Counted from the first letter of the stretch, positions 45,141 through 54,439 are shown. The stretch is DNA of 64,000 nucleotides from Providencia rettgeri (GCF_013702265.1 NZ_CP059348.1:3534001-3598000); one strand, 5' to 3'. Translations and numbers: made by a program. Notes: a model not told the origin generated them from the letters alone.

Positions 45141-46559
45141 ATGAAAATCTCGAGAAGAAAACTATTATTAGGGGTTGGTGCTGCTGGTGTTATTGCTGGG
45201 GGCGCAGCTGTTGTCCCTATGATCCGCAGAGAAGGTCGTTTTGAAGCTACGCCATCACGCGTACCTGCAGTCGCGGGTACCGAAGGTAAATTACCAGCAT
45301 CTGCTGATGCGGTCGTTATCGGTGCTGGTCTGCAAGGTATCATGACTGCGATTAACCTGAAAGAGCGCGGCTTAAACGTTGTTATCTGTGAAAAAGGCGT
45401 TGTCGGCGGCGAGCAATCTGGTCGCGCATACAGCCAGATCATCAGCTATAAAACCTCCCCAGCTATTTTCCCATTACACCACTACGGAAAAATTCAATGG
45501 CTCGGCATGAACGAAAAAATCGGTGCTGATACTAGCTACCGTGTTCAAGGCCGTGTTGAAGTTCCTTCAAGCGAAGAAGATCTGGAAGTTGCAAGAGCGT
45601 GGATCAAATCTGCGTCTGAAAACCCAGGTTTCGATACCCCGCTGAGAACCCGTATGATCGAAGGCCAAGAACTGGCTAATCGTCTGGTTGGTGCTCAATC
45701 TCCATGGAAAATTGGTGGTTTTGAAGAAGATTCTGGTAGCCTTGACCCAGAAACTGTTACCCCAGCAATGGCTAACTACGCAAAATCAATTGGTATTCCA
45801 ATCTACCTGAATTGCGCAGTTCGTGGCTTAGAAACTGCAGGCGGTAAAATTTCTGACGTTGTCACTGAAAAAGGTGCAATCAAAACCTCTCAAGTCGTTC
45901 TGACTGGTGGTATTTGGTCACGTCTGTTCATGGGTAACTTAGGTGTTGATGTCCCTACTCTGAACGTTTACCTGTCTCAACAGCGTATTACTGGCGTTCC
46001 AGGCGCACCAAAAGGTAACGTCCACCTGCCAAACGGTATCCACTTCCGTGAACAAGCAGACGGTACTTACGCGGTTGCACCACGTATCTTCACCAGCTCT
46101 ATCGTGAAAGATAGCTTCCTGTTAGGGCCACGCTTCCTGCACGTATTAGGCGGCGGCGAATTACCATTAGAATTCTCTATCGGTAAAGACCTGTTCAACT
46201 CATTCACTATGGCAACTTCTTGGAACTTAGACGAGAAGACTCCATTCGAAGAGTTCCGTACAGCAACTAACACGCCAAACAACGACCACTTAGATGGCGT
46301 TCTTGAGCGTCTGAGAAAAGAATTCCCAGTATTTAAAGAATCTAAAGTTGTTGAACGTTGGGGCGGTACCGTTTCTCCAACTGATGACGAGATTCCAATC
46401 ATTTCTAAAGTTGAACAGTACCCAGGTCTGGTTATCAATACCGCGACTGGTTGGGGTATGACTGAAAGCCCGGCGGCTGGTCGATTAACTGCTGAATTGT
46501 TAATGGACGAGAAGACATTTATCGATCCAACGCCTTATAAACTGTCTCGTTTTAACTAA
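45141..46559 (+). CDS. Membrane-bound L-amino acid deaminase (type LAAD)
   Basis: The 472-residue FAD flavoprotein oxidises L-amino acids to imino acids and then alpha-keto acids, passing electrons to the respiratory chain rather than oxygen to peroxide. The N-terminus has a twin-arginine-like SRRKLLLG and a hydrophobic anchor (residues ~8-27). The FAD dinucleotide fold is VVIGAGLQG at 58-66, and EEDSGSLDPE, REQADGTYAVAPR and INTATGWGMTESP near the end are typical of Proteus/Providencia LAAD. The enzyme is characteristic of the tribe Proteeae and gives its phenylpyruvic acid test. The gene leads into a RidA-family gene 84 bases downstream. Confidence 0.93.
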   Translation: MKISRRKLLLGVGAAGVIAGGAAVVPMIRREGRFEATPSRVPAVAGTEGKLPASADAVVIGAGLQGIMTAINLKERGLNVVICEKGVVGGEQSGRAYSQIISYKTSPAIFPLHHYGKIQWLGMNEKIGADTSYRVQGRVEVPSSEEDLEVARAWIKSASENPGFDTPLRTRMIEGQELANRLVGAQSPWKIGGFEEDSGSLDPETVTPAMANYAKSIGIPIYLNCAVRGLETAGGKISDVVTEKGAIKTSQVVLTGGIWSRLFMGNLGVDVPTLNVYLSQQRITGVPGAPKGNVHLPNGIHFREQADGTYAVAPRIFTSSIVKDSFLLGPRFLHVLGGGELPLEFSIGKDLFNSFTMATSWNLDEKTPFEEFRTATNTPNNDHLDGVLERLRKEFPVFKESKVVERWGGTVSPTDDEIPIISKVEQYPGLVINTATGWGMTESPAAGRLTAELLMDEKTFIDPTPYKLSRFN

Positions 46560-46581
46560 TTAAAACGAAACACAATTAGAT

Positions 46582-46618
46582 GGAACCTATCGAGCCCCTT
46601 ACGGTCTTAATAGGTTCC
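46582..46618 (+). other. Hairpin between the deaminase and ridA-like genes
   Basis: A perfect nine-pair stem, GGAACCTAT (46582-46590) with ATAGGTTCC (46610-46618), has a 19-base loop and moderately T-rich bases afterwards. It can act as a partial terminator: the downstream gene has its own AAGGAG ribosome site but no obvious promoter. Confidence 0.6.
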
Positions 46619-46643
46619 TACTTTCATATATAAAGGAGTTATT

Positions 46644-47147
46644 ATGCGCTACAAAACTTTACTGCTTTCCTTACCTTTAGTTTTAGGTGTAGCAACTGCA
46701 AACGCAGCAGACGATGTGAAACGTGTTCCAGTTAAAGGTTTCCCAATCGCTGAATCAGTAGAAATCAGCGCGAACAACAGCCTCATCTTCCTGAGCGGGA
46801 AAGTTCCTTCTAAAATCTCTAAAGATGCTCCAGAAGGCGTTTTAGAGTCTTACGGTAACACTGAAGTACAAACAATCAACGTTCTGAAACAAATTCAAGC
46901 GACTCTGGGTGAAATGGGTCTGACTATGAATGACGTTGTTAAAATGCAAGTTTTCTTAGTTGGTGGTGATGAAACTAAAGGAACTATGGACTTCGCTGGC
47001 TTCATGGCTGGCTACAACAAGTTCTATGAAACTGAAAAAGTAACCAATCTGCCAGCTCGTTCTACCTTCCAAGTCGCTAAACTGGCTAACCCAGCTTGGA
47101 GAGTGGAAATTGAAGTAACCGCAGTTCGCCCAGCAGCTAAAAAATAA
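46644..47147 (+). CDS. Exported RidA/YjgF-family enamine-imine deaminase
   Basis: The 167-residue protein begins with a Sec signal peptide (MRYKTLLLSLPLVLGVATANA, cleavage after residue ~21). One RidA domain follows: IFLSGKVP near 50, the VVKMQVFLVGG strand, and NLPARSTFQVAKL. The Arg in PARS is the one that binds the imine carboxylate in active RidA proteins. RidA normally acts in the cytosol, hydrolysing reactive 2-aminoacrylate and imines from amino acids. The periplasmic signal here and the deaminase gene next door suggest it hydrolyses imino acids made by the deaminase on the outer face of the membrane. Activity is inferred. Confidence 0.85.
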   Translation: MRYKTLLLSLPLVLGVATANAADDVKRVPVKGFPIAESVEISANNSLIFLSGKVPSKISKDAPEGVLESYGNTEVQTINVLKQIQATLGEMGLTMNDVVKMQVFLVGGDETKGTMDFAGFMAGYNKFYETEKVTNLPARSTFQVAKLANPAWRVEIEVTAVRPAAKK

Positions 47148-47170
47148 TTTTTAACTGACAACGAACGCTT

Positions 47171-47230
47171 AAAACGGCCGACTATTTATTTCCGCTTTGG
47201 CTTGGAAGTAAACATTAGCGGCCGTTTTTG
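47171..47230 (+). terminator. Terminator after the ridA-like gene
   Basis: aaaacggccg (47171-47180) and cggccgtttt (47219-47228) form a perfect ten-pair base around a 38-base loop that can itself pair partly (TTATTTCC with GGAAGTAA). The run TTTTTG follows. It ends the deaminase-ridA unit. Confidence 0.75.
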
Positions 47231-47353
47231 TTTTCCTTCTCTCTGTCTCCCTTCTCTTTTATTGCCATCCACATTACTATTGTTCTTCCTTGATAAATAC
47301 TTGCATCGTATTCATCCCATATTTGAATACGCTGAAACACCGGTAGGAAGGCC

Positions 47354-48820
47354 ATGATTAAAGAATCTCTGAAAATCCACGGTAAAAAGCAGTTTGAAAT
47401 CAAACAGCAAGTCTTTTTTCCTCGGAAATCAAAAGAGATCCGCTACCAAGTTGAAACCTTCTTTTTTCTTCCGGCATCGATGCAAGTTAACCCGGATCTC
47501 TACACCCCTTCAAATCTTCAGCGCAGCTTAAAAAACTATATTCGACTGCGAGCACCTACTGTGCAACTCGCTTCTATTCCTGCAGAAGGTGGGCTAGTTG
47601 ATGAATTAAAAAGCTGGTTGGAACGGTTAGATCCTGAATTACCCCCAACATTAGATGAATATGAAAACCATCTAAAACGCTTTGCACTCACCTTTAAGCG
47701 CAGCGTACGGCTAACCCTGAAGATGGTCACCCAAAACGCTCAACGGCAAACTGAGGAGTATATAACGGGGATGCTGGCAGACATTGAGCATGGGCTCAAA
47801 CGCTATCGAGAACTCAGCGCCTATACTGCCCCCATTGAGAGCGTGATTCAATCCAACGCTTTCGCCTATTGCGATGAGTTTATGTCCCATTACACCCTGT
47901 TTTACTTACAGGATTTATTAAAAGACAAACAGCTTCCTCTGCGCGATGAAATTCGCCATCTGTGGTATCAAGAAATGCGTTACTTGAAAAAGCTAGCACC
48001 AGATAGCTTTCCGCATGATGAAAACGATGCGGAAATGGTCACTTACCGCCGCAATTTGCTGAAAAAATATATTAATCGCTACCTCTACTTAGAGATCCGC
48101 CACAAACGAGGTCTTCCGTTACTTTTGCACTCCATTTATGGGATTGCAGCTGCAATTTCGATGATTTTCGCCACATTTATCGCCTTTATGTGGCAAGGTA
48201 AATACGGTGCGCTCAGCGCCAATTTATTCTTAGCGATGGTGATTGGTTATATCTTTAAAGATCGTTTAAAAGAGATTGGACGAGAACAGCTATACCGTCT
48301 GTTTCAACGCTGGATCCCCGACCGCCAATTGCGTATTTATCGGGAAGGAGTCAAAGAGCCGGTTGGGGTTTGTAAGGAATCATTCCGCTTTCTGAAAGAA
48401 AGCACCCTATCCCCAGATATTCATGAAATGCGACAAAAATCCCACTGGGTAAATTTGGTCAATGTGCAGCGTGTGGAAGATATTCTGTATTATCGCAAGG
48501 ATGTCACCTTGCACAGCCATTCTGCGGCCTTTATGCAGACTCAATCGTCCATTGTGGATATTACGCGGGTTAATATTTCAGACTTTTTGAAATATCTCGA
48601 TATTAGCTATGAAGAGTTGATGGTGAATGATGATGAACCCGTGATTATAGGCGAAAAGGTTTATCATATTTACCTGTGCCGCCGCGTCATCATGAATAAG
48701 AAAGCCTACAATGAATTAGCACGTTTAGTGGTGAATGCTGATGGTATCAAACGCCTTGAAATTCTTCAGCCGCTGGATGAGCTCGACAGCGACGAAGATA
48801 TTACGATCCCGCCGCAATAA
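47354..48820 (+). CDS. Unrecognised 488-residue membrane protein
   Basis: I do not recognise this family. Residues 1-250 are soluble and helical with many charged residues (long helix around 110-150; FYLQDLLKDKQLPLRDE near 200). Two membrane helices lie about 253-276 (PLLLHSIYGIAAAISMIFATFIAFM) and 284-297 (GALSANLFLAMVIGYIF), joined by a short loop. Residues 300-488 are soluble and end in an acidic tail (ELDSDEDI). There is no signal peptide, so both large domains probably lie in the cytosol. ATG 47354 has AGGAAGG at a good distance. The gene is monocistronic between two hairpin terminators. Confidence 0.75.
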   Translation: MIKESLKIHGKKQFEIKQQVFFPRKSKEIRYQVETFFFLPASMQVNPDLYTPSNLQRSLKNYIRLRAPTVQLASIPAEGGLVDELKSWLERLDPELPPTLDEYENHLKRFALTFKRSVRLTLKMVTQNAQRQTEEYITGMLADIEHGLKRYRELSAYTAPIESVIQSNAFAYCDEFMSHYTLFYLQDLLKDKQLPLRDEIRHLWYQEMRYLKKLAPDSFPHDENDAEMVTYRRNLLKKYINRYLYLEIRHKRGLPLLLHSIYGIAAAISMIFATFIAFMWQGKYGALSANLFLAMVIGYIFKDRLKEIGREQLYRLFQRWIPDRQLRIYREGVKEPVGVCKESFRFLKESTLSPDIHEMRQKSHWVNLVNVQRVEDILYYRKDVTLHSHSAAFMQTQSSIVDITRVNISDFLKYLDISYEELMVNDDEPVIIGEKVYHIYLCRRVIMNKKAYNELARLVVNADGIKRLEILQPLDELDSDEDITIPPQ

Positions 48821-48824
48821 TACA

Positions 48825-48851
48825 CCGCTCCAATATCATCTATTGGAGCGG
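48825..48851. terminator. Bidirectional terminator
   Basis: A perfect 11-pair stem (ccgctccaata / tattggagcgg) with a five-base loop separates the 488-residue membrane protein gene from the converging siderophore transport operon. Confidence 0.85.
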
Positions 48852-48857
48852 ATAAAA

Positions 48858-49613
48858 TCAGTAATACAGCGCGATCCGTTGTCCATCCAGCTCTTTAACT
48901 TCAAGCGGCGTATCGAAAATTTCCTCTAAAATCTCGGACTTCATGATCTCTTGAGGCTCGCCGTGGTAAGACAAACGTCCATTTCGCAGCGCCACGATAT
49001 AGTCTGAATACACTGAAGCAAAGTTAATATCGTGGATCACCAGAATGATGGTTTTACCTAGCTCATCCGCCGCACGGCGCAGTAATTTCATCATGATCAC
49101 CGCGTGCTTCATATCCAAGTTATTCAGTGGTTCATCCAGCAGCACATATTCGGTATCTTGGCATAGCACCATCGCCACATACGCACGCTGACGCTGACCG
49201 CCAGAAAGTTCATCAAGATAACGATGGCGAAACTCAGTTAAGTTCAAAAATGCCAAAGACTCGTCGATTTTCTGCTTGTCATCCAGTGTTAAGCGCCCTT
49301 TGGTATAAGGATAACGCCCGAAACCAACCAGCTCTTCCACCGTTAAACGGCTAGCAAATTGGTTTTCTTGGCGAAGTACCGATAAGCAGGTTGCGAGCTG
49401 GTCGCTTGGTGTCGTCGAGACATCCAAGTTATTCACTTTGACATAACCGTGATCCGCCGATAGTAAGCGACCAATAATCGACAACAGCGTTGATTTCCCT
49501 GCACCATTTGGACCGATGATTGAAGTGACACCGCTATTTTTAATATTGGCTGTAACGTTATCTAAGACCTTAGTATCTTGATAACTTTTCGATACCTGAT
49601 GAATTTCAATCAT
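48858..49613 (-). CDS. Iron-siderophore ABC importer ATPase
   Basis: The 251-residue FecE/FepC-type ATPase has Walker A GPNGAGKST near 35, signature [15 protein letters not shown], Walker B YVLLDEPLNNLD and switch His in VIHDINFA. It provides energy to the two permeases encoded directly upstream. It starts two bases after the stop of the preceding gene. Last gene of the operon. Confidence 0.92.
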   Translation of the reverse strand: MIEIHQVSKSYQDTKVLDNVTANIKNSGVTSIIGPNGAGKSTLLSIIGRLLSADHGYVKVNNLDVSTTPSDQLATCLSVLRQENQFASRLTVEELVGFGRYPYTKGRLTLDDKQKIDESLAFLNLTEFRHRYLDELSGGQRQRAYVAMVLCQDTEYVLLDEPLNNLDMKHAVIMMKLLRRAADELGKTIILVIHDINFASVYSDYIVALRNGRLSYHGEPQEIMKSEILEEIFDTPLEVKELDGQRIALYY

Positions 49614-49614
49614 A

Positions 49615-50598
49615 CTAAAACCTTCTTAACACCATATAAATAAAGAATATTCCACCGACAAACTCGAGTACCACAGACAAGGTACCCGCTTTATTCAATC
49701 CATATTCAAGAACCAACTGTCCGCCCACTAATGCAATCACACCGAGTAGGAAAGAAACTGGCAATAAATAGCGATGCTGGCTGCTTCCTGCGATGTAGTA
49801 AGCCAAGTTAGCCACCATCAAGCCGAGGAACGTGAGCGGGCCCACCAGCGCCGTGGAAATTGCCACTAAGACAGAAATCAGTAATAAGATTACGGTGACT
49901 TGCTGACGGTAGTTAATCCCTAAGTTCACCGCATTAGCTTGTCCCAGTGCGAGCACGTCAAAGCAGTAACGCATACGCCAAAGCAGAATGCCCACAATCA
50001 CGGTGATCACCAACGTGAATAGAATCAGCTCCGGCGTTCCTTTGGTAAAAGTCGCGAACATCCGGCTTTGCAAAATGGAAAACTCATTCGGATCCATCAA
50101 TCTTTGCAATAAGGTCGCCACACTGCGAAACAAGGTTCCGAGGATAATCCCCACCATCAACACTAAGTTGATATTCATTTTGACGGAGATAAACAGCCAG
50201 CGGTACAGCAGTACAGAGAAAATCACCAGTAGAGATGATTCCAGTAAAAACTTACCAATATTCAACAGCCATGATGCGGGAAAACTATCGGTATAAAACA
50301 CAAAGATAGTTTGCAGCAGGATGAACAATGCCTCTAACCCCATAATGGATGGCGTCAGAATTTTGTTATTGGCGATAGTTTGAAACAGAACCGTCGACAC
50401 CCCAGAACCAAACGCCACAATGATCATTGTTAGAACGATATAACCACGATGGGGCAGGATATACGCAAGATTACTGCCCAAATTAATGGTCATGTATAAA
50501 ATGATCGACAGCACTGACAGCGCAGCCAACAAACCGATGCGCTGGATTGGCGTGAACGTTCTTTTCACTGGCAAACTTAATGAATTAACTTTTTCCAT
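49615..50598 (-). CDS. Iron-siderophore ABC importer permease 2 (FecCD family)
   Basis: The 327-residue inner-membrane protein has about nine to ten helices. The FecCD-type GLMVANLAYYIAGSSQHRYLLPVS stretch at the ATPase-contact region, FRSVATLLQRLMDPNEF and ALGQANAVNLGI are visible. It overlaps permease 1 by 14 bases, and no strong ribosome site precedes it, so it is likely translated by coupling. Confidence 0.9.
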   Translation of the reverse strand: MEKVNSLSLPVKRTFTPIQRIGLLAALSVLSIILYMTINLGSNLAYILPHRGYIVLTMIIVAFGSGVSTVLFQTIANNKILTPSIMGLEALFILLQTIFVFYTDSFPASWLLNIGKFLLESSLLVIFSVLLYRWLFISVKMNINLVLMVGIILGTLFRSVATLLQRLMDPNEFSILQSRMFATFTKGTPELILFTLVITVIVGILLWRMRYCFDVLALGQANAVNLGINYRQQVTVILLLISVLVAISTALVGPLTFLGLMVANLAYYIAGSSQHRYLLPVSFLLGVIALVGGQLVLEYGLNKAGTLSVVLEFVGGIFFIYMVLRRF

Positions 50599-51547
50599 AA
50601 CGCTGATGCTTTAACAAGAGATAAAGGAAAATAACCGCGCCGACGACACCTAAAATCACACTCGCAGGAATTTCAAACGGATAGCGAATTAGGCGACCAA
50701 TAATGTCACACAGCAGCACTAAGCCGCCACCTGCCAAACAAATCCACGGGATAGTTTTACGAATATTGTCCCCCATCATCAAGCTAATCAGGTTCGGGAC
50801 AATCAATCCTAAGAATGGCAACGCACCGACAACGACCACGACCACACCGCTGATTAAGGCGATAATAGATAACCCGATGGTCATCACTTTCTGGTAATTC
50901 AAACCGACGTTAACGGAAAACTCACGCCCCATCCCTGCCACTGTAAAGCTATCGGCAATTAAACAGGCAGCCAGTGTTAAGCCACCCACCAGCCAAAGCA
51001 GCTCATAGCGACCTTGTAAAATACTGGAGAAATCGCCGCTCATCCAAGCACCTAGGGATTGAAGCAGGTCGAAATAGTAGGCAGTAAAAATGGTAAGCGC
51101 GCTGATCACGGCCCCTAGCATGATACCGACTAACGGCACTATCAGGGCGGACTTCAAAATGATCCGGCGCAAAATCAGCATAAACAGTGCGGTGCCTAGC
51201 AGTGCAAATCCGCTCGCTACCACCATTTTGGTCATGATAGAAGCTGTTGGATACAGGATCATCACGAACAGTAAACCAAGGCTCGCTGATTGCGTGGTAC
51301 CCGCAAGGGAAGGTTCGATGAAACGGTTTTGGGTGAGTAGCTGCATAATCAGCCCCGCGACGCTCATGGCGCTTCCTGCGAGGATCAGGGCGGCGGTGCG
51401 AGGGATACGGCTCACGAAAAAGATATCTTGCATCTCGGGGTCGGTGAAAAGCGAAACGGGTGACACGTCACCCGCTCCAATAAACAAGCTTAATACCGCT
51501 AATACCAATAACGCGAGAATACCAAAAGAGAGATAAAGCGTTTTCAT
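50585..51547 (-). CDS. Iron-siderophore ABC importer permease 1 (FecCD family)
   Basis: The 320-residue FecCD/BtuC-type permease has the family motifs FFVSRIPRTAALILAGSAMSVAGLIMQLLTQNRFIEPSL near the N-terminus (read as short blocks RIPRTA, GSAMSVAG, NRFIEPS), WMSGDFSS in mid-protein and GLIVPNLISLMMGDN at the ATPase contact. It begins three bases after the binding protein gene. Confidence 0.9.
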   Translation of the reverse strand: MKTLYLSFGILALLVLAVLSLFIGAGDVSPVSLFTDPEMQDIFFVSRIPRTAALILAGSAMSVAGLIMQLLTQNRFIEPSLAGTTQSASLGLLFVMILYPTASIMTKMVVASGFALLGTALFMLILRRIILKSALIVPLVGIMLGAVISALTIFTAYYFDLLQSLGAWMSGDFSSILQGRYELLWLVGGLTLAACLIADSFTVAGMGREFSVNVGLNYQKVMTIGLSIIALISGVVVVVVGALPFLGLIVPNLISLMMGDNIRKTIPWICLAGGGLVLLCDIIGRLIRYPFEIPASVILGVVGAVIFLYLLLKHQRYGKS

Positions 51548-51550
51548 TGA

Positions 51551-52546
51551 TTAATTCGTTTTTTTCTTCTCTAAAGCTTTGTTTACATCATCCATTAATT
51601 GGGAATAAGTTTGGATACCACCAGCGATATAAACCGCTGAAGAATCTAAATAAGCCACTTGGCCTTTTTCCCATGCAGAGGTTTTTCTAACTAATGCATT
51701 GTCTAACACGTCTGCCGCAGGTTGTGCATCTTTCGCACCAATCGCACCATCACGGTCGATAACAAATAACCAGTCTGGGTTCAGTTTTAATAACAGTTCT
51801 GAGTTCACGATATTACCGTGACGGCCAGTATCTTCAGTGAAGACATAAGCCGGTTCGAAACCTAATACATCAAAGATAAAGCCAAAACGGGAACCTGGGC
51901 CGTAAGCAGAAATTTTACCGCCGCTCACTAAGATCACCATCGCCTTGCCCGCTTCAGGGGTTTTGCCTTTGATATCATTAATTTTGTTTTTGAAGTCAGA
52001 AACGAGTTTATTCGCTTGTTCTTCTTTACCAAATAAAGAACCTAACAGCGCAGTACGCTCCATCAGGCTATCAATAAAACGTTTGTTATCAATATCCAGA
52101 GAAATCGTTGGTGCGATACCGCTTAATTTGTCATAAGCGTCGCGAGCACGGCTACCACCTAAAATCACATCAGGTTTTGCACTGCTGATAGTTTCATAAG
52201 CCGGCTCAAATAAGCTCCCGCCATTAACATATTCTGAGGTGCTATATTTCTCTAAAAACTGTGGAAAATGGGCGTTAGTTTGTGGAACACCAATCACCGG
52301 AATACCCAGCGCATCGATGATGTCTAAGGTTTCCATGTTCATCACAAACGCACGTTGTGGATGGCTAGGAATTTCAGTTTTACCTTGAGCATGTTCAACG
52401 ACAATCGTTTGTTTTTCAGCTGGTTTTTCTGCTGCTGGCTGCTCGGTCGTTGGCGCTGCTGTTTGTGTTTGCTTAGCGTCATCACAACCCGCTAACGCAA
52501 CAACGGATAATAGGGCAAACCCTGAAACTAATGATTTTGCGAACAT
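51551..52546 (-). CDS. Iron-siderophore binding lipoprotein (FatB/CeuE/VctP-like)
   Basis: The 331-residue receptor has a lipoprotein signal (SGFALLSVVALAGC, Cys at residue 21). An Ala/Gln/Thr/Glu-rich linker (about 21-47) and a class III periplasmic-binding fold follow. The order IPSHPQRAFVMNMETLDIIDALGIPVIGVP, then VNGGSLFEPAYETISSAKPDVILGG and SRARDAYDKLSGIAPT marks the siderophore-receptor family (PF01497). The GGS and SRAR segments line the pocket in relatives that bind catecholates. The exact siderophore is not known. GGAGGAA precedes the ATG. A candidate Fur box is about 90 bases upstream. Confidence 0.9.
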   Translation of the reverse strand: MFAKSLVSGFALLSVVALAGCDDAKQTQTAAPTTEQPAAEKPAEKQTIVVEHAQGKTEIPSHPQRAFVMNMETLDIIDALGIPVIGVPQTNAHFPQFLEKYSTSEYVNGGSLFEPAYETISSAKPDVILGGSRARDAYDKLSGIAPTISLDIDNKRFIDSLMERTALLGSLFGKEEQANKLVSDFKNKINDIKGKTPEAGKAMVILVSGGKISAYGPGSRFGFIFDVLGFEPAYVFTEDTGRHGNIVNSELLLKLNPDWLFVIDRDGAIGAKDAQPAADVLDNALVRKTSAWEKGQVAYLDSSAVYIAGGIQTYSQLMDDVNKALEKKKTN

Positions 52547-52632
52547 CTAAATTCCTCCACCTTTCAATGTGATTATCGTTAGTCACGTCATTCATGACCC
52601 GAAGATGGCGGTCATCTTACATGAAACATAGC

Positions 52633-52651
52633 GCTAATGATATTAGTTTGC
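52633..52651 (-). promoter_or_regulatory. Candidate Fur box of the siderophore operon
   Basis: GCTAATGATATTAGTTTGC matches 13 of 19 positions of the Fur consensus GATAATGATAATCATTATC and lies 87-105 bases upstream of the binding-lipoprotein start. The gene function agrees with iron control. It is inferred from pattern only. Confidence 0.55.
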
Positions 52652-52750
52652 ATTTGCATTTCGCAAAATAATGATACATCGCACAAAAACACACATTACC
52701 TATATTTAAAGCAACTTACTCACATCTTATTTTGATTAAGGAGAAAACAA

Positions 52751-54439
52751 ATGGCTCAAGCCTGGTGGAAATCCGCGGTGGTATATCAAATCTACCCCAA
52801 AAGCTTCTATGACCATAATGGCGACGGTATTGGCGATCTTGCTGGTATCACCGCCAAGCTAGACTATATCCAATCTTTAGGCGTAAACGTGATTTGGCTA
52901 TGTCCAATTTTTGAATCACCGATGAAAGATAATGGCTATGACATTGCCAACTATGACAGCGTGGATCCGGTTTTTGGCAGCAATGATGACCTTGATATTT
53001 TAATCAGCCAAGCTTCGCAGCGTGGCATTAAAATTCTGCTGGACTTGGTGCTTAATCACAGCTCAAACCAGCACCCTTGGTTCGAAGCTGCCCTTGCTGA
53101 TCCCAATAGCCCTTACGCCGACTATTACCAATTTATTGAATGGGATAAACCCACTCCACCGAACAATTTACGTACCTATTTTGACTGCCCAGTCTGGACT
53201 CGAGTTCCCGATAGCAATCGCTGGTACTTCAACTCTTTCGGCCCCGAGCAACCTGATCTTAATTGGGAAAATCCACAGTTGCGCCAAGAAATTATCCAAA
53301 TGATCAATCGTTGGATAGCTAAAGGGGTTGCAGGATTCCGCATTGATGCCATCGGCAATATAAAAAAATCCCCTGAAGCCCTCTCGCCTTACCAATTCCC
53401 TCCTGATCGGGAAGACGGCACGGCGTCTTTAGTTCCTTGGGTGGTTAACCAACCGGGCATCCATGAATTTTTAAAGGAGCTCGCGAGCCAAACCTTCCAT
53501 CCTGCGAACTCAATGACGGTGGCTGAAATCGATGTTCCACCGCAAGATCTTGCGAATTATATTGGTGAGGACGGCTCATTCTCTATGGTGTTTGATTTCA
53601 GTATTGCGGATCTCGACATTGCCAAGCAGCCCCCGTTTTCCATTGCTCCAATCACTGGTGAACGTTTGAAACCTGTTTTTCTAAAAAGCCAGCTCACAAC
53701 CCAGCAAGTTGGTTGGGGCGCGCCTTATTTAGAAAATCATGACCAACCGCGCTCACTGAACAAATTCTTACCGAAAGGCGCCATCTCCCCTGTCGCCGAA
53801 AAAATGTTGGCGATGTTCTTACTGACTCAGCGCGGCACGCCATTTATTTATCAAGGACAAGAAATTGGCATGACGAACTGCCCAATGACGCTCAACGAGC
53901 ACCACGATCTGCATCTCTTTAAACTCTACCTATGGGGTCAAACGCACGGATACTCTCACACCACCATGATGAACTATTTTACCCAACGCAGCCGCGACAA
54001 TGCACGAACACCATTTCAATGGAATAACCAACATCATGGCGGATTTACCACAGGCATCCCATGGTTGAAGGTTAATCCCAATTACCGCGAGATCAATGCA
54101 ACGACTCAACAGCAGCACCCCGATTCACTTTTCGCGTTTTACCAGCAATTAATTACCCTACGCCGCCATTCGCCAATTAGCGATATCTTGGTTGAAGGCG
54201 AATTCTCAGAAATCAGCGCCCCTGAACCTGTTATTGCTTATCGCCGAACATTAGGCTCACGCGCCATCGATATTTACTGTAATTTCAGCGATAAACCGCA
54301 GGCTATTCACCAACATTATCGCCAAGTGCATTTAAGCAATATCGCAAGTGCCCATAATGACAATACCCATAACGACAAGCAGCAAATTATCCTACAGCCT
54401 TATCAATCAATAATTTTTGAAGTAGAGAAAAGTGAATAA
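52751..54439 (+). CDS. GH13 alpha-glucosidase (oligo-1,6-glucosidase / TreC-like)
   Basis: The 562-residue (beta/alpha)8 glycosidase acts on alpha-glucosides such as isomalto-oligosaccharides, dextrins or sucrose. GH13 motifs are DLVLNHSS (region I), GFRIDAIG with the nucleophile Asp (II), TVAEID with the acid/base Glu (III) and ENHDQPR with the stabiliser Asp (IV). The opening WWKSAVVYQIYPKSFYDHNGDG is typical of subfamily 31, and IPWLKVNPNY near residue 435 is a family block. There is no signal peptide, so it is cytoplasmic. It lacks the isomaltulose-synthase RLDRD motif (QPRSLNKF there instead). It precedes the glycogen operon but is separated by a terminator-like hairpin; trehalose-6-phosphate specificity cannot be decided. 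Confidence 0.88.
   Translation: MAQAWWKSAVVYQIYPKSFYDHNGDGIGDLAGITAKLDYIQSLGVNVIWLCPIFESPMKDNGYDIANYDSVDPVFGSNDDLDILISQASQRGIKILLDLVLNHSSNQHPWFEAALADPNSPYADYYQFIEWDKPTPPNNLRTYFDCPVWTRVPDSNRWYFNSFGPEQPDLNWENPQLRQEIIQMINRWIAKGVAGFRIDAIGNIKKSPEALSPYQFPPDREDGTASLVPWVVNQPGIHEFLKELASQTFHPANSMTVAEIDVPPQDLANYIGEDGSFSMVFDFSIADLDIAKQPPFSIAPITGERLKPVFLKSQLTTQQVGWGAPYLENHDQPRSLNKFLPKGAISPVAEKMLAMFLLTQRGTPFIYQGQEIGMTNCPMTLNEHHDLHLFKLYLWGQTHGYSHTTMMNYFTQRSRDNARTPFQWNNQHHGGFTTGIPWLKVNPNYREINATTQQQHPDSLFAFYQQLITLRRHSPISDILVEGEFSEISAPEPVIAYRRTLGSRAIDIYCNFSDKPQAIHQHYRQVHLSNIASAHNDNTHNDKQQIILQPYQSIIFEVEKSE

Noticed and set aside
52751-54439. Isomaltulose synthase (sucrose isomerase)
   Set aside because: Same GH13 subfamily, but the RLDRD product-specificity motif is absent (QPRSLNKF at that place) and there is no signal peptide.
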